NCBI GenBank assembly: GCA_003212515.1
Contig: QCPL01000005.1
Span: forward strand, 1 to 64,000
From: Prochlorococcus sp. AG-436-M02
GTDB lineage: Bacteria > Cyanobacteriota > Cyanobacteriia > PCC-6307 > Cyanobiaceae
Direction: 5' to 3'
DNA: 64,000 nt
The translations under genes and the position numbers were made by a program. Of the stretch, positions 38,444 through 47,295 are shown one piece after another (position 1 is the stretch's first letter; every line of letters begins with the position of its first letter). The notes beneath the pieces were generated by a model. That model saw only the letters and a list, made by a program, of their open reading frames with translations. It ran no database searches and was not told the DNA's origin.

Positions 38444-40138
38444 TTAGTTATTAGTTGAGTTATTCTTTCTTTGTAGGTGCTCAAGTTTTTCGTCTCGTCT
38501 TATTTTCATTTGAAGTGTTAACCATTTTAAGGAAATGGGAAAAGCAATTCCTATTGGTATTAATGAGAATATAGATCTATTGTTTGATGCTAAAAGAGCA
38601 GCAGAGATCCCAAGACAACCTAATAAAATTGATTGCCCCATTGATTGCTGAGCATTAATCATTCTTCGCAGTTGGCGATCAGACTCTCCAAGCCTGATTT
38701 GTAGTTGAAGATCACCTTGTTCCAGTCTTTCTAAGTTTTCATCCAGACGCTTTGGTAGGCCTACTGCTTTACTTCCTAGTTCGCCAAATTGGCGCCCTAT
38801 TTCGTTTATCAAATCATTTGGATTGGGATTACTAGATGTCATTAGTGGGATTAGGTATGGCTTGGTAATTGCGATTAGATTAAAGCTTGGATCAAGGCTT
38901 CTACCCACGCCCTCAAAAGTAGATAAAGCTCTCATTACAAAAATGAGTTCAACAGGAAGCCTAAATGGTTGTCCATAGACTAATTCATAAAGATCTACAG
39001 ATAATTTCTCAATTGTATCTGTGTCAAAGGGTGGAGTAAGTCTTTCCTTTAACATTATCCTCACTAATCGTCTAACTGGCCCTAAATCAATTCCTTTTGC
39101 TAGTAATCCAGCTTCTTGCAATTTTCTTACAAGTTTAGTGGCATCTCCTAGGGCAGCAGCTTTAACCATGCTCCCAAGTTCATTTCTTAGACGATCAGAA
39201 ATCATACCCATCATTCCAAAGTCGTAAAAGATTAGGGAGCCATCTTTCGACACAGCTAGGTTCCCAGGATGAGGATCTGCATGAAAGAAGCCAAATTCAA
39301 TAAGTTGTTTTAAATAGCTCGATGCTCCTAGCTCTGCAATTGAAGAAGGGTTAATACCATTTTTTATAATTTCTTCTTGATCATTGATTTTGATACCTGG
39401 TAGATAATCCAAGCAAAGAACTTTCTTTGTGCTTAATTCCCAAATAACCCTAGGAACTTTGATCTTGGGATCCTCAAGAAATTGTTGACGAAATCTTGCT
39501 GCATATTCAGCTTCTACTTGAAAATCAAGTTCTTTTAATAAAACCTTTTTGCATTCTCTAGCTATCCCAATCCAGTCGCGTCCTTGGCTCCAAGATTTCT
39601 TTTTTTGTAGGACTACAGCTACTTGTTGCATTATTTCAAGGTCTATTCTGAAAAAAGTTTCTAAACCAGGACGCTGAATTTTTAAAACTACTTTTCTTCC
39701 ACTACTTAGACAGGCTCTATGAACTTGCGCTATTGAAGCAGCAGCAATGGGTTTTTCATCAAGATCGATAATTTCTTTGCACCTTTCCCCTAGCTGTGTC
39801 TCTAAGATTGCTTGTACTTTTTCAAAGTCAAATGCGGGAACTTTATCTTGTAATCCAGCGAGTTCTATGATCCAATTTTTTGGCAAAACATCAGGCCTTG
39901 CTGAAATTAATTGGCCAAGTTTTATAAAGGCAGAGCCTAGATCAAGCAACTCTTTTGTAAGCCATTTAGCTCTAGAATGCTGCCTAATATTTTCTTTAGT
40001 TTTTGAGAAGCCGCCTAGATAAGTCCATTTTTGCGAGTCGCACCATAAGATGAATAACAATGTTATTACAGATCGCCAAATTCTTATGGCACGGAAATAT
40101 TGACGTAAGGATTTGATTATTGAGCTTTGAAGTATCAA
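38444..40138 (-). CDS. ABC1/UbiB-family atypical kinase
   Basis: The 564-residue protein belongs to the ABC1 (UbiB/ADCK/ABC1K) family linked to quinone and prenyl-lipid metabolism. Hallmarks are the KxGQ motif in LGSAFIKLGQLISARPD, the Ala-rich loop AAASIAQVHRA, the catalytic FFHADPHPGNLAV and the metal-binding YDFGMMG. Two hydrophobic helices end the protein. Cyanobacteria have several members acting on plastoquinone or tocopherol homeostasis; which one this is cannot be told. It starts at TTG 40138 within a TTGA overlap with the small gene upstream. Confidence 0.9.
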   Translation of the reverse strand: MILQSSIIKSLRQYFRAIRIWRSVITLLFILWCDSQKWTYLGGFSKTKENIRQHSRAKWLTKELLDLGSAFIKLGQLISARPDVLPKNWIIELAGLQDKVPAFDFEKVQAILETQLGERCKEIIDLDEKPIAAASIAQVHRACLSSGRKVVLKIQRPGLETFFRIDLEIMQQVAVVLQKKKSWSQGRDWIGIARECKKVLLKELDFQVEAEYAARFRQQFLEDPKIKVPRVIWELSTKKVLCLDYLPGIKINDQEEIIKNGINPSSIAELGASSYLKQLIEFGFFHADPHPGNLAVSKDGSLIFYDFGMMGMISDRLRNELGSMVKAAALGDATKLVRKLQEAGLLAKGIDLGPVRRLVRIMLKERLTPPFDTDTIEKLSVDLYELVYGQPFRLPVELIFVMRALSTFEGVGRSLDPSFNLIAITKPYLIPLMTSSNPNPNDLINEIGRQFGELGSKAVGLPKRLDENLERLEQGDLQLQIRLGESDRQLRRMINAQQSMGQSILLGCLGISAALLASNNRSIFSLIPIGIAFPISLKWLTLQMKIRRDEKLEHLQRKNNSTNN

Positions 40139-40449
40139 TTGATTTCCTCAATTTGATTTGTTAGGTTTACAATTTCCTTTCTTATTTGATTTATTTTACT
40201 TTGAACAGTAAAAGAAGCGTCCTTTTTAAAAAGATTCTTTGTTAGATTTTTCTTTTCATTTTCTATTGCATTAATTCTCTCAGCTTCATCGACAATTTCT
40301 TTTTGAAATAGATCCCACTCTTTCTTGATGCCAGAAGGTGAATCCCTGATGAATCCTGCTGCTTCATATAATGAAGCAGTCAAATTCTTGTCTAAGCGAG
40401 TCTTGAGTCGTTTGAATATAGCTTTGAGCAAAGTTTCAGAGGATGCCAT
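40135..40449 (-). CDS. Conserved hypothetical coiled-coil protein
   Basis: The 104-residue protein has no family I can name. It starts MASSETLLKAIFKRLKTRLDKNL and is highly charged. The second half has heptad-like Leu/Ile/Glu/Lys patterns suggesting a coiled coil (EAERINAIENEKKNLTKNL, IRKEIVNLTNQIEEIN). There is no signal peptide or membrane segment. Its stop overlaps the TTG start of the ABC1 kinase gene by four bases, so translation of the two is probably coupled. A role with the kinase is possible but is inference. Confidence 0.6.
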   Translation of the reverse strand: MASSETLLKAIFKRLKTRLDKNLTASLYEAAGFIRDSPSGIKKEWDLFQKEIVDEAERINAIENEKKNLTKNLFKKDASFTVQSKINQIRKEIVNLTNQIEEIN

Positions 40450-40645
40450 TAAGTGCCTGTATTAAGACTAGAATTTTAGAAGATTTTCCTAGAATTATGA
40501 CTTCTATGAGTTGACTTTTTCTACTTTGGACTGATAAACGTAAAGGAATTTAGGACAGGTTTAGTAATTTTAGCCCTTTTAAACAATTGGAAGGTATTCG
40601 AATCACTTTTCAATAGATCTTTTTATTTGATTATTTGAAATGATC

Positions 40646-40888
40646 TTAGAAAAATAACTCTGCATATTGTTTACCTTTTGCAGTTAAAACACTTTCTTCT
40701 TGGAGAGATTGGCTGCTATACATGGTTTGATTTGGAAGTCTAGTTAAGGCTTTACGAGTAATTTTATATCCTATTGCTAGAGATCCACCAATTAAAAATG
40801 GTAAAAGCCAATAATTGATGAATGGTTGGAATTTTTTTTTGATTTTTTCATTTCCTAGATTTGGGAAATTGAAATTGCCACAAAGCAT
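40646..40888 (-). CDS. Hypothetical small membrane protein (start uncertain)
   Basis: From the first ATG (40888) this frame gives 80 residues: a basic segment (NEKIKKKFQPF), one hydrophobic helix (YWLLPFLIGGSLAIGY) and a polar tail ending GKQYAELFF. I do not recognise the family. The same frame stays open for about 50 codons upstream with protein-like composition but no ATG, GTG or TTG. The true gene may therefore be longer with a rare start codon, or may have lost its start. It is divergent from the thioredoxin-reductase-like gene. Confidence 0.4.
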   Translation of the reverse strand: MLCGNFNFPNLGNEKIKKKFQPFINYWLLPFLIGGSLAIGYKITRKALTRLPNQTMYSSQSLQEESVLTAKGKQYAELFF

Positions 40889-41041
40889 CTCTTTAAGTTG
40901 GGAGCAAAAATTTCTTCTATTTAGTTTTTCTAATTCTATTGAGATATCTGGTTCATCATGATATACGACACCATAATGAATTAATGCAGTTTTAAATTTT
41001 CTAAAAGGGATGTGAGGATTGATTATTGCTCTATGCCTTGG
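40889..41041 (-). other. Open-frame extension upstream of 40888 without a standard start
   Basis: In the frame of the 80-residue ORF the sequence is open from TGA (41042-41044). It reads HRAIINPHIPFRKFKTALI, then HYGVVYHDEPDISIELEKL, then NRRNFCSQLKE, up to the ATG at 40888. The text looks like real protein, with mixed residues and no low complexity. Only ATA (41026) and ATC (41023) are available as near-cognate starts; AAGG lies nine bases before the ATA. Either a non-standard start is used or the gene is decaying. Confidence 0.4.
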
Positions 41042-41111
41042 TCACTTTTCCTTTGTTAGTCTTAATATGCTGCTCTCAGTAAAAACCAATTTTTAAGGAG
41101 CGTCACAAATC

Positions 41112-42068
41112 TTGGAAACAATTGAAACTGATGTGGTGATAGTTGGGGGTGGACCTGCTGGCTGCAGTTGCGCTCTCTATACATCCAGAGCGGATTTGAA
41201 GACAGTTATTCTTGATAAGAATCCTTCAGTAGGGGCACTTGCTATAACTCATCAGATTGCAAATTACCCTGGTGTGCCAACAGATATTAGTGGAGAAGAC
41301 TTGCTTAACTTAATGAGAGATCAAGCTGTTCAATATGGAACTGATTATCGACGAGCTCAGGTTTTTGGCATAGATACCACTGGCGATTGGAAGACAGTGT
41401 TTACTCCTGAAGGTACATTTAAAGGCCGGGCCCTAGTTGTTGCGAGTGGTGCAATGGGCAGGCCCGCTTCATTTAAAGGTGAAGCCGAGTTTCTTGGTAG
41501 AGGTGTGAGTTATTGTGCAACTTGTGATGGGGCATTTTATAAATCACGGGAGGTTGCTGTTGTAGGAGTCAATAAAGAGGCAATAGAGGAAGCACAAGTA
41601 CTTACAAAATTTGCTTCAACCGTACATTGGATTACATCAAATGATCCTAAAGAAGACAATATTGAAGCGATGGATTTGATCTCTAAGAAGAATGTAAAGC
41701 ATTGGAGCAAAACGAGATTAATGAAAATAGATGGCAGTGATGCTGGTGTAACAGGGGTTGTTTTGAAGACCCGCTCTAATGAAGAGACTCAACCTTTACC
41801 AGTTGAGGGAGTATTTGTTTATATGAGTGGTTCAAAACCTATTACTGATTTTTTGGGTGATCAAATTGCATTAAAAGAAGATGGCGGGGTAATCGTGGAT
41901 GATTTTATGTCAACAACTTCTGAAGGTGTTTGGGCTATAGGTGATATAAGAAATACTCCTTTTAAACAAGCAGTAGTAGCTGCTTCTGATGGATGTATTG
42001 CTGCTATGGCTATAGATAGATATTTAAATAGTCGTAAGTCAATTCGTGTAGATTGGGTTCATTCTTAA
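41112..42068 (+). CDS. Thioredoxin-reductase-like flavoprotein lacking NADPH motifs (DTR/DDOR-type candidate)
   Basis: The 318-residue protein has the thioredoxin reductase fold: FAD loop GGGPAGCSCALYTSRA, the redox-active pair in RGVSYCATCDGAFY, and the second FAD motif GVWAIGDIRNTPFKQA. In the NADPH domain, however, the usual GGGxxAxEEA reads GVNKEAIEEA, and the HRRxxxRA phosphate-binding motif reads HWITSNDPKE. NADPH use is therefore doubtful. This matches, as I recall, the deeply rooted reductase (DTR/DDOR) class of Gloeobacter and marine picocyanobacteria. The start is TTG 41112, about a dozen bases after AAGGAG. It converges on sbtB. Confidence 0.85.
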   Translation: METIETDVVIVGGGPAGCSCALYTSRADLKTVILDKNPSVGALAITHQIANYPGVPTDISGEDLLNLMRDQAVQYGTDYRRAQVFGIDTTGDWKTVFTPEGTFKGRALVVASGAMGRPASFKGEAEFLGRGVSYCATCDGAFYKSREVAVVGVNKEAIEEAQVLTKFASTVHWITSNDPKEDNIEAMDLISKKNVKHWSKTRLMKIDGSDAGVTGVVLKTRSNEETQPLPVEGVFVYMSGSKPITDFLGDQIALKEDGGVIVDDFMSTTSEGVWAIGDIRNTPFKQAVVAASDGCIAAMAIDRYLNSRKSIRVDWVHS

Positions 42069-42127
42069 CTTAATTAGATATATTTATTGAATTGAGATTA
42101 TTGAGCTAGATTTTATTTAGTCAACTT

Positions 42128-42409
42128 TTATAGTTCAATCGCTTCAGAAACATAAGCGACTCCACCGTAATAGCTAAGGATTGATTTGACATTATCTTTT
42201 AGCTTACTAATAATGTCTTCTTCACAGAAGACTATTACATGAGCATTTGCTCCTAGACCAGAAAACTCCATATCTTCTGAAACTACTGTTTCAGGACCTC
42301 TCCCAGTAGCATGCTTTGTAACTGTATATCCTGGGACATCTGCAGCTTCTAATGCTTTTAAAATGGCATCCAACTCTCTTTCACTAAAGATAAGATCTAA
42401 TCTTTTCAT
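42128..42409 (-). CDS. sbtB: PII-like bicarbonate-transport regulator SbtB
   Basis: This 93-residue protein is of the GlnB/PII-like fold. It starts MKRLDLIFSERELDAILKAL and contains a T-loop-like segment (KHATGRGPETVVSEDMEF) and the late NVKSILSYYGGVAYVSEA. Position decides the name: it begins three bases after the sbtA stop. In cyanobacteria SbtB binds adenine nucleotides including cAMP and plugs or regulates the Na+/HCO3- transporter SbtA. The C-terminal CGPxGC redox loop of longer SbtB proteins is absent here. Confidence 0.85.
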   Translation of the reverse strand: MKRLDLIFSERELDAILKALEAADVPGYTVTKHATGRGPETVVSEDMEFSGLGANAHVIVFCEEDIISKLKDNVKSILSYYGGVAYVSEAIEL

Positions 42410-42412
42410 TTT

Positions 42413-43408
42413 TTAACCTGCAGAAGGAATGATGTTATTCACAAGACCCATATATAAAGGAATCCCAATAACAATGTTAAATGGAAAAGTTAGTCCTAGA
42501 GTAGTAGAAATGTAATAACTTGCTTTAGCTTCAGGGACAGTCATCCTCATGGCGGCTGGGACCGCAAGATAAGATGCACTTGCGCAAAGTACAGCGAATA
42601 GAAGTGCATTTCCAGGTTCAAGAAGTAATGCTTTCGCTACAAATACGCCTAAAACAGCATTCAATAGAGGAATTAATACAGCAAAGAAAATCAGGAATGA
42701 ACCTGCCTTTTTGAGACCAGGTAATCTTTGTGCTGCAACTATACCCATATCAAGTAAAAAGAAACATTCTGCACCGTAAAATAATTTTCCGGTAAAGGGT
42801 TGCATTTTTTCTACTCCGCTTGGATTATGAGCTGCAGTTAGGAATCCAATTAACAGACTTCCAAGAAGTAAATACACCGAACCATTAAGAACTGATTCTC
42901 GGAATATTGAACTCCATTTCATTTCTCTAGAAATGGGTCTATTTTTTGGTGCTGCAAGCTTTACGAGGAGCAACCCAACAATAATTGCTGGTGATTCCAT
43001 TAATGCGAGTGCTGCAACCATGAAACCATCAAAGTGAATATTTTGACTTTCCAAGAAACTTTCTGCAGTTATGAATGTAACCGCACTTATGGAACCATAG
43101 GCTGCTGCAATTGCGGCTGAATTAAATACATCAAGTTTTAGTCTAAGTATCACGAAACAAATCAGCGGAATCACTAAAGACATTGCTATTGCAGAGGACA
43201 CTGTCGGAACTACTTGTCCCCCAAATCCACTTTTTTCAAGTTCCATTCCTCCTTTAAACCCAATTGCCAGAAGAAGATATAAAGAGAACAGTTTTGGAAG
43301 CGGGGCTGGTATTTCTAAATCAGACCTTAAAAGAACAGCAATTATTCCTAAGAAAAAGAAAAGAACAGGTGGTGTTAGTACGTTTTGAAGAACAAGGTTA
43401 GTCTCCAT
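42413..43408 (-). CDS. sbtA: Sodium-dependent bicarbonate transporter SbtA-like
   Basis: The 331-residue integral membrane protein has about ten hydrophobic helices and matches the SbtA (DUF897) family: PPVLFFFLGIIAVLLRSDLEIP at the start, LLLAIGFKGGMELEKSG, and SYLAVPAAMRMTVPEA near the end. It probably imports HCO3- with Na+ at the cytoplasmic membrane, for carboxysomes. It is somewhat shorter than freshwater SbtA, mainly in the central cytoplasmic loop. It lies between bicA and sbtB on one strand. Confidence 0.88.
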   Translation of the reverse strand: METNLVLQNVLTPPVLFFFLGIIAVLLRSDLEIPAPLPKLFSLYLLLAIGFKGGMELEKSGFGGQVVPTVSSAIAMSLVIPLICFVILRLKLDVFNSAAIAAAYGSISAVTFITAESFLESQNIHFDGFMVAALALMESPAIIVGLLLVKLAAPKNRPISREMKWSSIFRESVLNGSVYLLLGSLLIGFLTAAHNPSGVEKMQPFTGKLFYGAECFFLLDMGIVAAQRLPGLKKAGSFLIFFAVLIPLLNAVLGVFVAKALLLEPGNALLFAVLCASASYLAVPAAMRMTVPEAKASYYISTTLGLTFPFNIVIGIPLYMGLVNNIIPSAG

Positions 43409-43432
43409 AGCTTTCTAATATATAAATGATTT

Positions 43433-45106
43433 TTATATTGCTTGAAGCTGATTCTTGGCTAATTCAAGAGCTTCTTTTCTGGTACTAATAAGACCTTCAA
43501 CTCCAAACTTTGAAAGCCTTTCTTTTACTTTTCCTGTAGCACCAGCAACATATGCTTTCCTAGAATTAATTTGAGCTTCTTGAATCATATCTTCAATAGC
43601 TAGGGTTGCGGTCACTCCTAAACGAGGGACATCAGTTATATCTAGAATTAAGATTTTGTAATTTCTAATTAACATCATTCTTTCAGTTATTCCTTTTGCT
43701 GCACCAAAGCTCAGAGGACCTTTAAGTCTAAATAACATTACTTCTCCAGAGCAGCTTTCTAACAAAGTTTGCTCATCTTGAGGGAGTGGGAAATCAGTTT
43801 CATCAGAATTTCCTAAGGGGTTGTCAGCTTCCATTCCTTCTAATTGAGTTTGAGTAATTGAGTCGATAGTGAGCATATTTGCTACAAAAACCCCGACTAA
43901 AACTGCCCAAATTAGATCCCAAAAGACTGTCATCAAAAGGACTCCATACATAACACTTGCGGTTTTAAGCGAAAGTTTATGTGCCCTCATTAGAAATCCC
44001 CAGTCAATAATATCTAGTCCAACCTTTATAAGAATTCCAGCAAGGAGTGCAGTTGGAATTTGTTCAGCGAGAGGTCCAGCACCTACAAGAACTATTAAAA
44101 GAACTATGGAATGCATCATCCCTGATAGAGGAGTGCTGCCTCCTGATTTCACATTTATAACCGTTCTCATTGTTGCTCCTGCACCTGGTAGACCTGAGAA
44201 AAGACCTGCGACTGCATTTCCTATGCCTTGTCCGATTAATTCTCTATCTGAATCGTGCCTACTTTGAGAAATATTATCTGCTACAAGAGAAGTGAGTAAA
44301 GAATCAATTGCTCCGAGAACTGCGAGAACTAAGCCTGCTTTTAGAATGATTGGGAAATATTGAGTAAAGCTAGGAATACTAAGTGAGGGTATTCCTCTTG
44401 GAATGTCACCTATTCGATCTAAATTCGTATCACCAAAAAACAGTATGGAGAGCGGAGTAACAATTAATAAAGCTAATAGTGGGGATGGGACCCATTGGCT
44501 TATGCGTCTTGGCGTAAGAAAAACAATACCTAAGGTCATTATTGCGACTGCTATTGCTGATCCATTTGGTTGAAAATTGGAAAAAACAGTTGATAGAGAA
44601 TCAACTACTCCACCTCTTGTAATTATTCCAAGCAATGGCCCTATTTGAAGGGCAATAATAATTACACCTATTCCAGACATAAAGCCTGAAACAACTGAGT
44701 AAGGAACAAGAGTTATATATTTCCCAAGCTTTAGGATGCCAAATAAAATTTGAAATAGCCCACCAATTACAACCGCTGCCATGACAAGGGGCAGGATTTG
44801 TTCCGCTGATAGATCTCTTGGGACACCAACTGCTGCAAGACTTGCTACAACTCCAGCAACCGTGACACTCATCGGGCCTGTTGGACCACTTACTTGAGAT
44901 GGGGTTCCACCAAATAAAGCTGCTAAAAAACCAACAACAACAGCACCATACAGTCCATAAATTGCACCGCCTGGACCAAGCGCAGCATTACCAAATGCTA
45001 GAGCGAGTGGCAGTGCAACTACTGCTGCGGTCAGACCACCTAATACATCACCTCGAATATTTTTTAGGTGAAAGCCATGAATTAGGTTCAATTGCTTAGA
45101 CTCCAT
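43433..45106 (-). CDS. SulP-family bicarbonate transporter BicA-like
   Basis: The 557-residue SLC26/SulP protein has a long transmembrane domain of about 12-14 segments. It includes FHLKNIRGDVLGGLTAAVVALPLALAFG and FSGLPGAGATMRTVINVKSGG. A C-terminal STAS domain follows (EVMLFRLKGPLSFGAAKGI...ILDITDVPRLGVTATLAIEDM). Family members carry sulfate or, as in cyanobacterial BicA, HCO3- with Na+. Proximity to sbtA/sbtB (24 bases) strongly suggests bicarbonate. A sulfate role is the alternative. It is divergent from the dnaJ-like gene. Confidence 0.83.
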   Translation of the reverse strand: MESKQLNLIHGFHLKNIRGDVLGGLTAAVVALPLALAFGNAALGPGGAIYGLYGAVVVGFLAALFGGTPSQVSGPTGPMSVTVAGVVASLAAVGVPRDLSAEQILPLVMAAVVIGGLFQILFGILKLGKYITLVPYSVVSGFMSGIGVIIIALQIGPLLGIITRGGVVDSLSTVFSNFQPNGSAIAVAIMTLGIVFLTPRRISQWVPSPLLALLIVTPLSILFFGDTNLDRIGDIPRGIPSLSIPSFTQYFPIILKAGLVLAVLGAIDSLLTSLVADNISQSRHDSDRELIGQGIGNAVAGLFSGLPGAGATMRTVINVKSGGSTPLSGMMHSIVLLIVLVGAGPLAEQIPTALLAGILIKVGLDIIDWGFLMRAHKLSLKTASVMYGVLLMTVFWDLIWAVLVGVFVANMLTIDSITQTQLEGMEADNPLGNSDETDFPLPQDEQTLLESCSGEVMLFRLKGPLSFGAAKGITERMMLIRNYKILILDITDVPRLGVTATLAIEDMIQEAQINSRKAYVAGATGKVKERLSKFGVEGLISTRKEALELAKNQLQAI

Positions 45107-45252
45107 CAGTCACTTATTCTGTAGCACCTTATCTTGTTAAGGGTCCTTAGTGTGATTTTTTAGGATGAAAAGTTAGTTTCAGCGAGTTCGCTTAGTAATT
45201 TTTAGTATTTTTAAGGTCATTTTTATCAGAATAGAATTAATTTAAAATCCTT

Positions 45253-46191
45253 ATGGCTGTAGGTGGTTATCGAGATTATTTCAAGGTTCTTGGGGTTGAG
45301 AGGAAGGCAAGTCTTGATGAAATTAAAAATGCTTTCCGACGACTTGCTAGAAAGTTTCATCCTGATGTCAATCCAGGAGATCAGGATGCAGAAGAACGCT
45401 TCAAAGAAATTAATGAGGCCTATGAAGTTCTATCTGACCCCCTGAAGAAAAGAAAATATGAACAATTTGGCAAATATTGGAATCAATCTACTGGTGTTGG
45501 TTCGGGATTAGATGGTTTTGATATTGATTTTGGGCGCTATACAAATTTTGATGATTTTGTTAAGGATCTTCTTGGAAGATTTGTTAGTGGAAGAGGGATG
45601 GAAGGATTTTCTCAGTCTTATAATTCTTCTGGTACGCAATATAGACGGCCAGCAAATCTTGATGTGCACATTACATTGAAAATAAGTTTTGCTGAGGCAT
45701 TTGCTGGTACTCAGCGTTCTCTATTTGTAAATGATGAACAAGTTGAAGTGAGAATTCCGAGAGGAGTTGTTAATGGGACTCGTCTTAGAGTTAAAGAAAA
45801 AGGGAATTTGCAGCCTGGAAAAGGACGCAGGGGAAATATATTGATCAATCTTGAGGTCGGAAATCATAAGGTTTGGCAATTGGATGGAGTTCAGCTCAAA
45901 GCAGAATTACCGGTTTCCTATGATGAGCTGCTTTTAGGCTCAATTGTTACAGCTATGACACCAGATGGAGAGACTCAATTAACTATTCCACCTAGGACCT
46001 TACCAGGTTCAAGCTTAAGATTAAAAGGTAAGGGTTGGCCTCTTAAGAATTCTCGTGGCGACTTGATTCTTGCTCTTTCATTACGATTTCCTGCTTCTTT
46101 GTCTTCTACTGAAATTGCTCTATTTAATAAATTAAAAGAGACTAGTCTTTTTGATCCTAGAAAAGAGTGGATTAACTCTGCTCGTCTATAG
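45253..46191 (+). CDS. DnaJ-type co-chaperone (no zinc finger, CbpA-like)
   Basis: The 312-residue Hsp40 has an N-terminal J domain (YFKVLGVERKASLDEIKNAFRRLARKFHPDVNPG) with the HPD tripeptide that stimulates DnaK. A Gly/Ser/Phe-containing linker follows, then two beta-barrel substrate-binding domains of the DnaJ C-terminal type (DVHITLKISFAEAFAGTQ, GSSLRLKGKGWP). The cysteine-rich zinc-binding domain is missing, so it is a class II DnaJ. It runs towards hemB with a gap of about 40 bases. Confidence 0.92.
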   Translation: MAVGGYRDYFKVLGVERKASLDEIKNAFRRLARKFHPDVNPGDQDAEERFKEINEAYEVLSDPLKKRKYEQFGKYWNQSTGVGSGLDGFDIDFGRYTNFDDFVKDLLGRFVSGRGMEGFSQSYNSSGTQYRRPANLDVHITLKISFAEAFAGTQRSLFVNDEQVEVRIPRGVVNGTRLRVKEKGNLQPGKGRRGNILINLEVGNHKVWQLDGVQLKAELPVSYDELLLGSIVTAMTPDGETQLTIPPRTLPGSSLRLKGKGWPLKNSRGDLILALSLRFPASLSSTEIALFNKLKETSLFDPRKEWINSARL

Positions 46192-46233
46192 AAGGCTTTA
46201 CGATCATGATTAATTGGTTTGGTTTTTAACCAT

Positions 46234-47238
46234 ATGGAACTTACTTATCGCCCTCGTCGTCTTCGCAGAACATCTGCTTTAAGAAGCATGGTTAGAGAAA
46301 ATAGCCTAACTGCTTCTGATTTTATTTATCCTTTGTTTGTTCATGAGGGAGATTCGATTGAACAGATTGCTGCAATGCCTGGAGCAAACCGGTGGCCCCT
46401 GGATGCTTTGATCGGAGAAGTTACAAGGGCATGGAATTTAGGTGTTAGATGTATTGTCTTATTTCCTAAAGTTGATGATTCGCTTAAAACCGAAGGTGGT
46501 GAAGAGTGTTTTAACCAGAATGGTTTAATTCCAAGGGCTATTAGACGTATAAAACAAGAATTGCCGGAAATGACAATTATGACTGATGTTGCATTAGATC
46601 CTTATTCAATAGATGGTCATGATGGGATAGTAAGTGCCGAGGGAATTGTTTTAAATGATGAGACAATTGATCACCTTTGTAAGCAAGCAATTGTTCAAGC
46701 TGCTGCAGGTGCTGATTTGATTGGACCTAGTGACATGATGGATGGACGTGTGGGGGCTATACGTGAATCTTTGGATGATGAAGGTTTTGAGAATGTTGGA
46801 ATTATTAGTTATACAGCCAAATATTCGTCAGCCTACTATGGCCCTTTCAGAGAGGCACTCGATTCGGCCCCTAGATCTGTTAATGAGAAGCCAATCCCTA
46901 AGGACAAAAGTACTTATCAAATGGATCCTGCTAATTCAAGGGAAGCTATTACAGAAGCTCAATTAGATGAGCAAGAAGGTGCTGATATTTTGATGGTTAA
47001 ACCTGGACTTGCCTATCTGGATATCATTTATAGATTAAGAAAAGAATCTGAATTGCCTATTGCTGCCTATAATGTTAGTGGAGAATATTCAATGGTAAAA
47101 GCTGCTGCTGCAAAGGGTTGGATAGATGAAAGATCTGTAGTTTTAGAAACTTTGTTGAGCTTTAAGAGAGCTGGTGCTGATCTGATTTTGACTTATCACG
47201 CATGTGATGCAGCAGCATGGCTAAAGAATAAGTCATGA
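46234..47238 (+). CDS. hemB: Delta-aminolevulinic acid dehydratase (porphobilinogen synthase)
   Basis: HemB condenses two 5-aminolevulinate molecules to porphobilinogen for chlorophyll, haem and cobalamin. The 334-residue protein starts MELTYRPRRLRR at ATG 46234; a TTG at 46219 is also in frame. The active-site segments SAYYGPFREALDSAP and MVKPGLAYLDII contain the two catalytic lysines. The metal loop reads DVALDPYSIDGHDGI, Asp-rich instead of Cys-rich, which marks the magnesium-type enzyme of phototrophs. Confidence 0.97.
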   Translation: MELTYRPRRLRRTSALRSMVRENSLTASDFIYPLFVHEGDSIEQIAAMPGANRWPLDALIGEVTRAWNLGVRCIVLFPKVDDSLKTEGGEECFNQNGLIPRAIRRIKQELPEMTIMTDVALDPYSIDGHDGIVSAEGIVLNDETIDHLCKQAIVQAAAGADLIGPSDMMDGRVGAIRESLDDEGFENVGIISYTAKYSSAYYGPFREALDSAPRSVNEKPIPKDKSTYQMDPANSREAITEAQLDEQEGADILMVKPGLAYLDIIYRLRKESELPIAAYNVSGEYSMVKAAAAKGWIDERSVVLETLLSFKRAGADLILTYHACDAAAWLKNKS

Positions 47239-47295
47239 CTATTTAACAAAATTGACTCTAATCTTCTTTATTTAAGTTGTGCAAACTTTTTCAAA

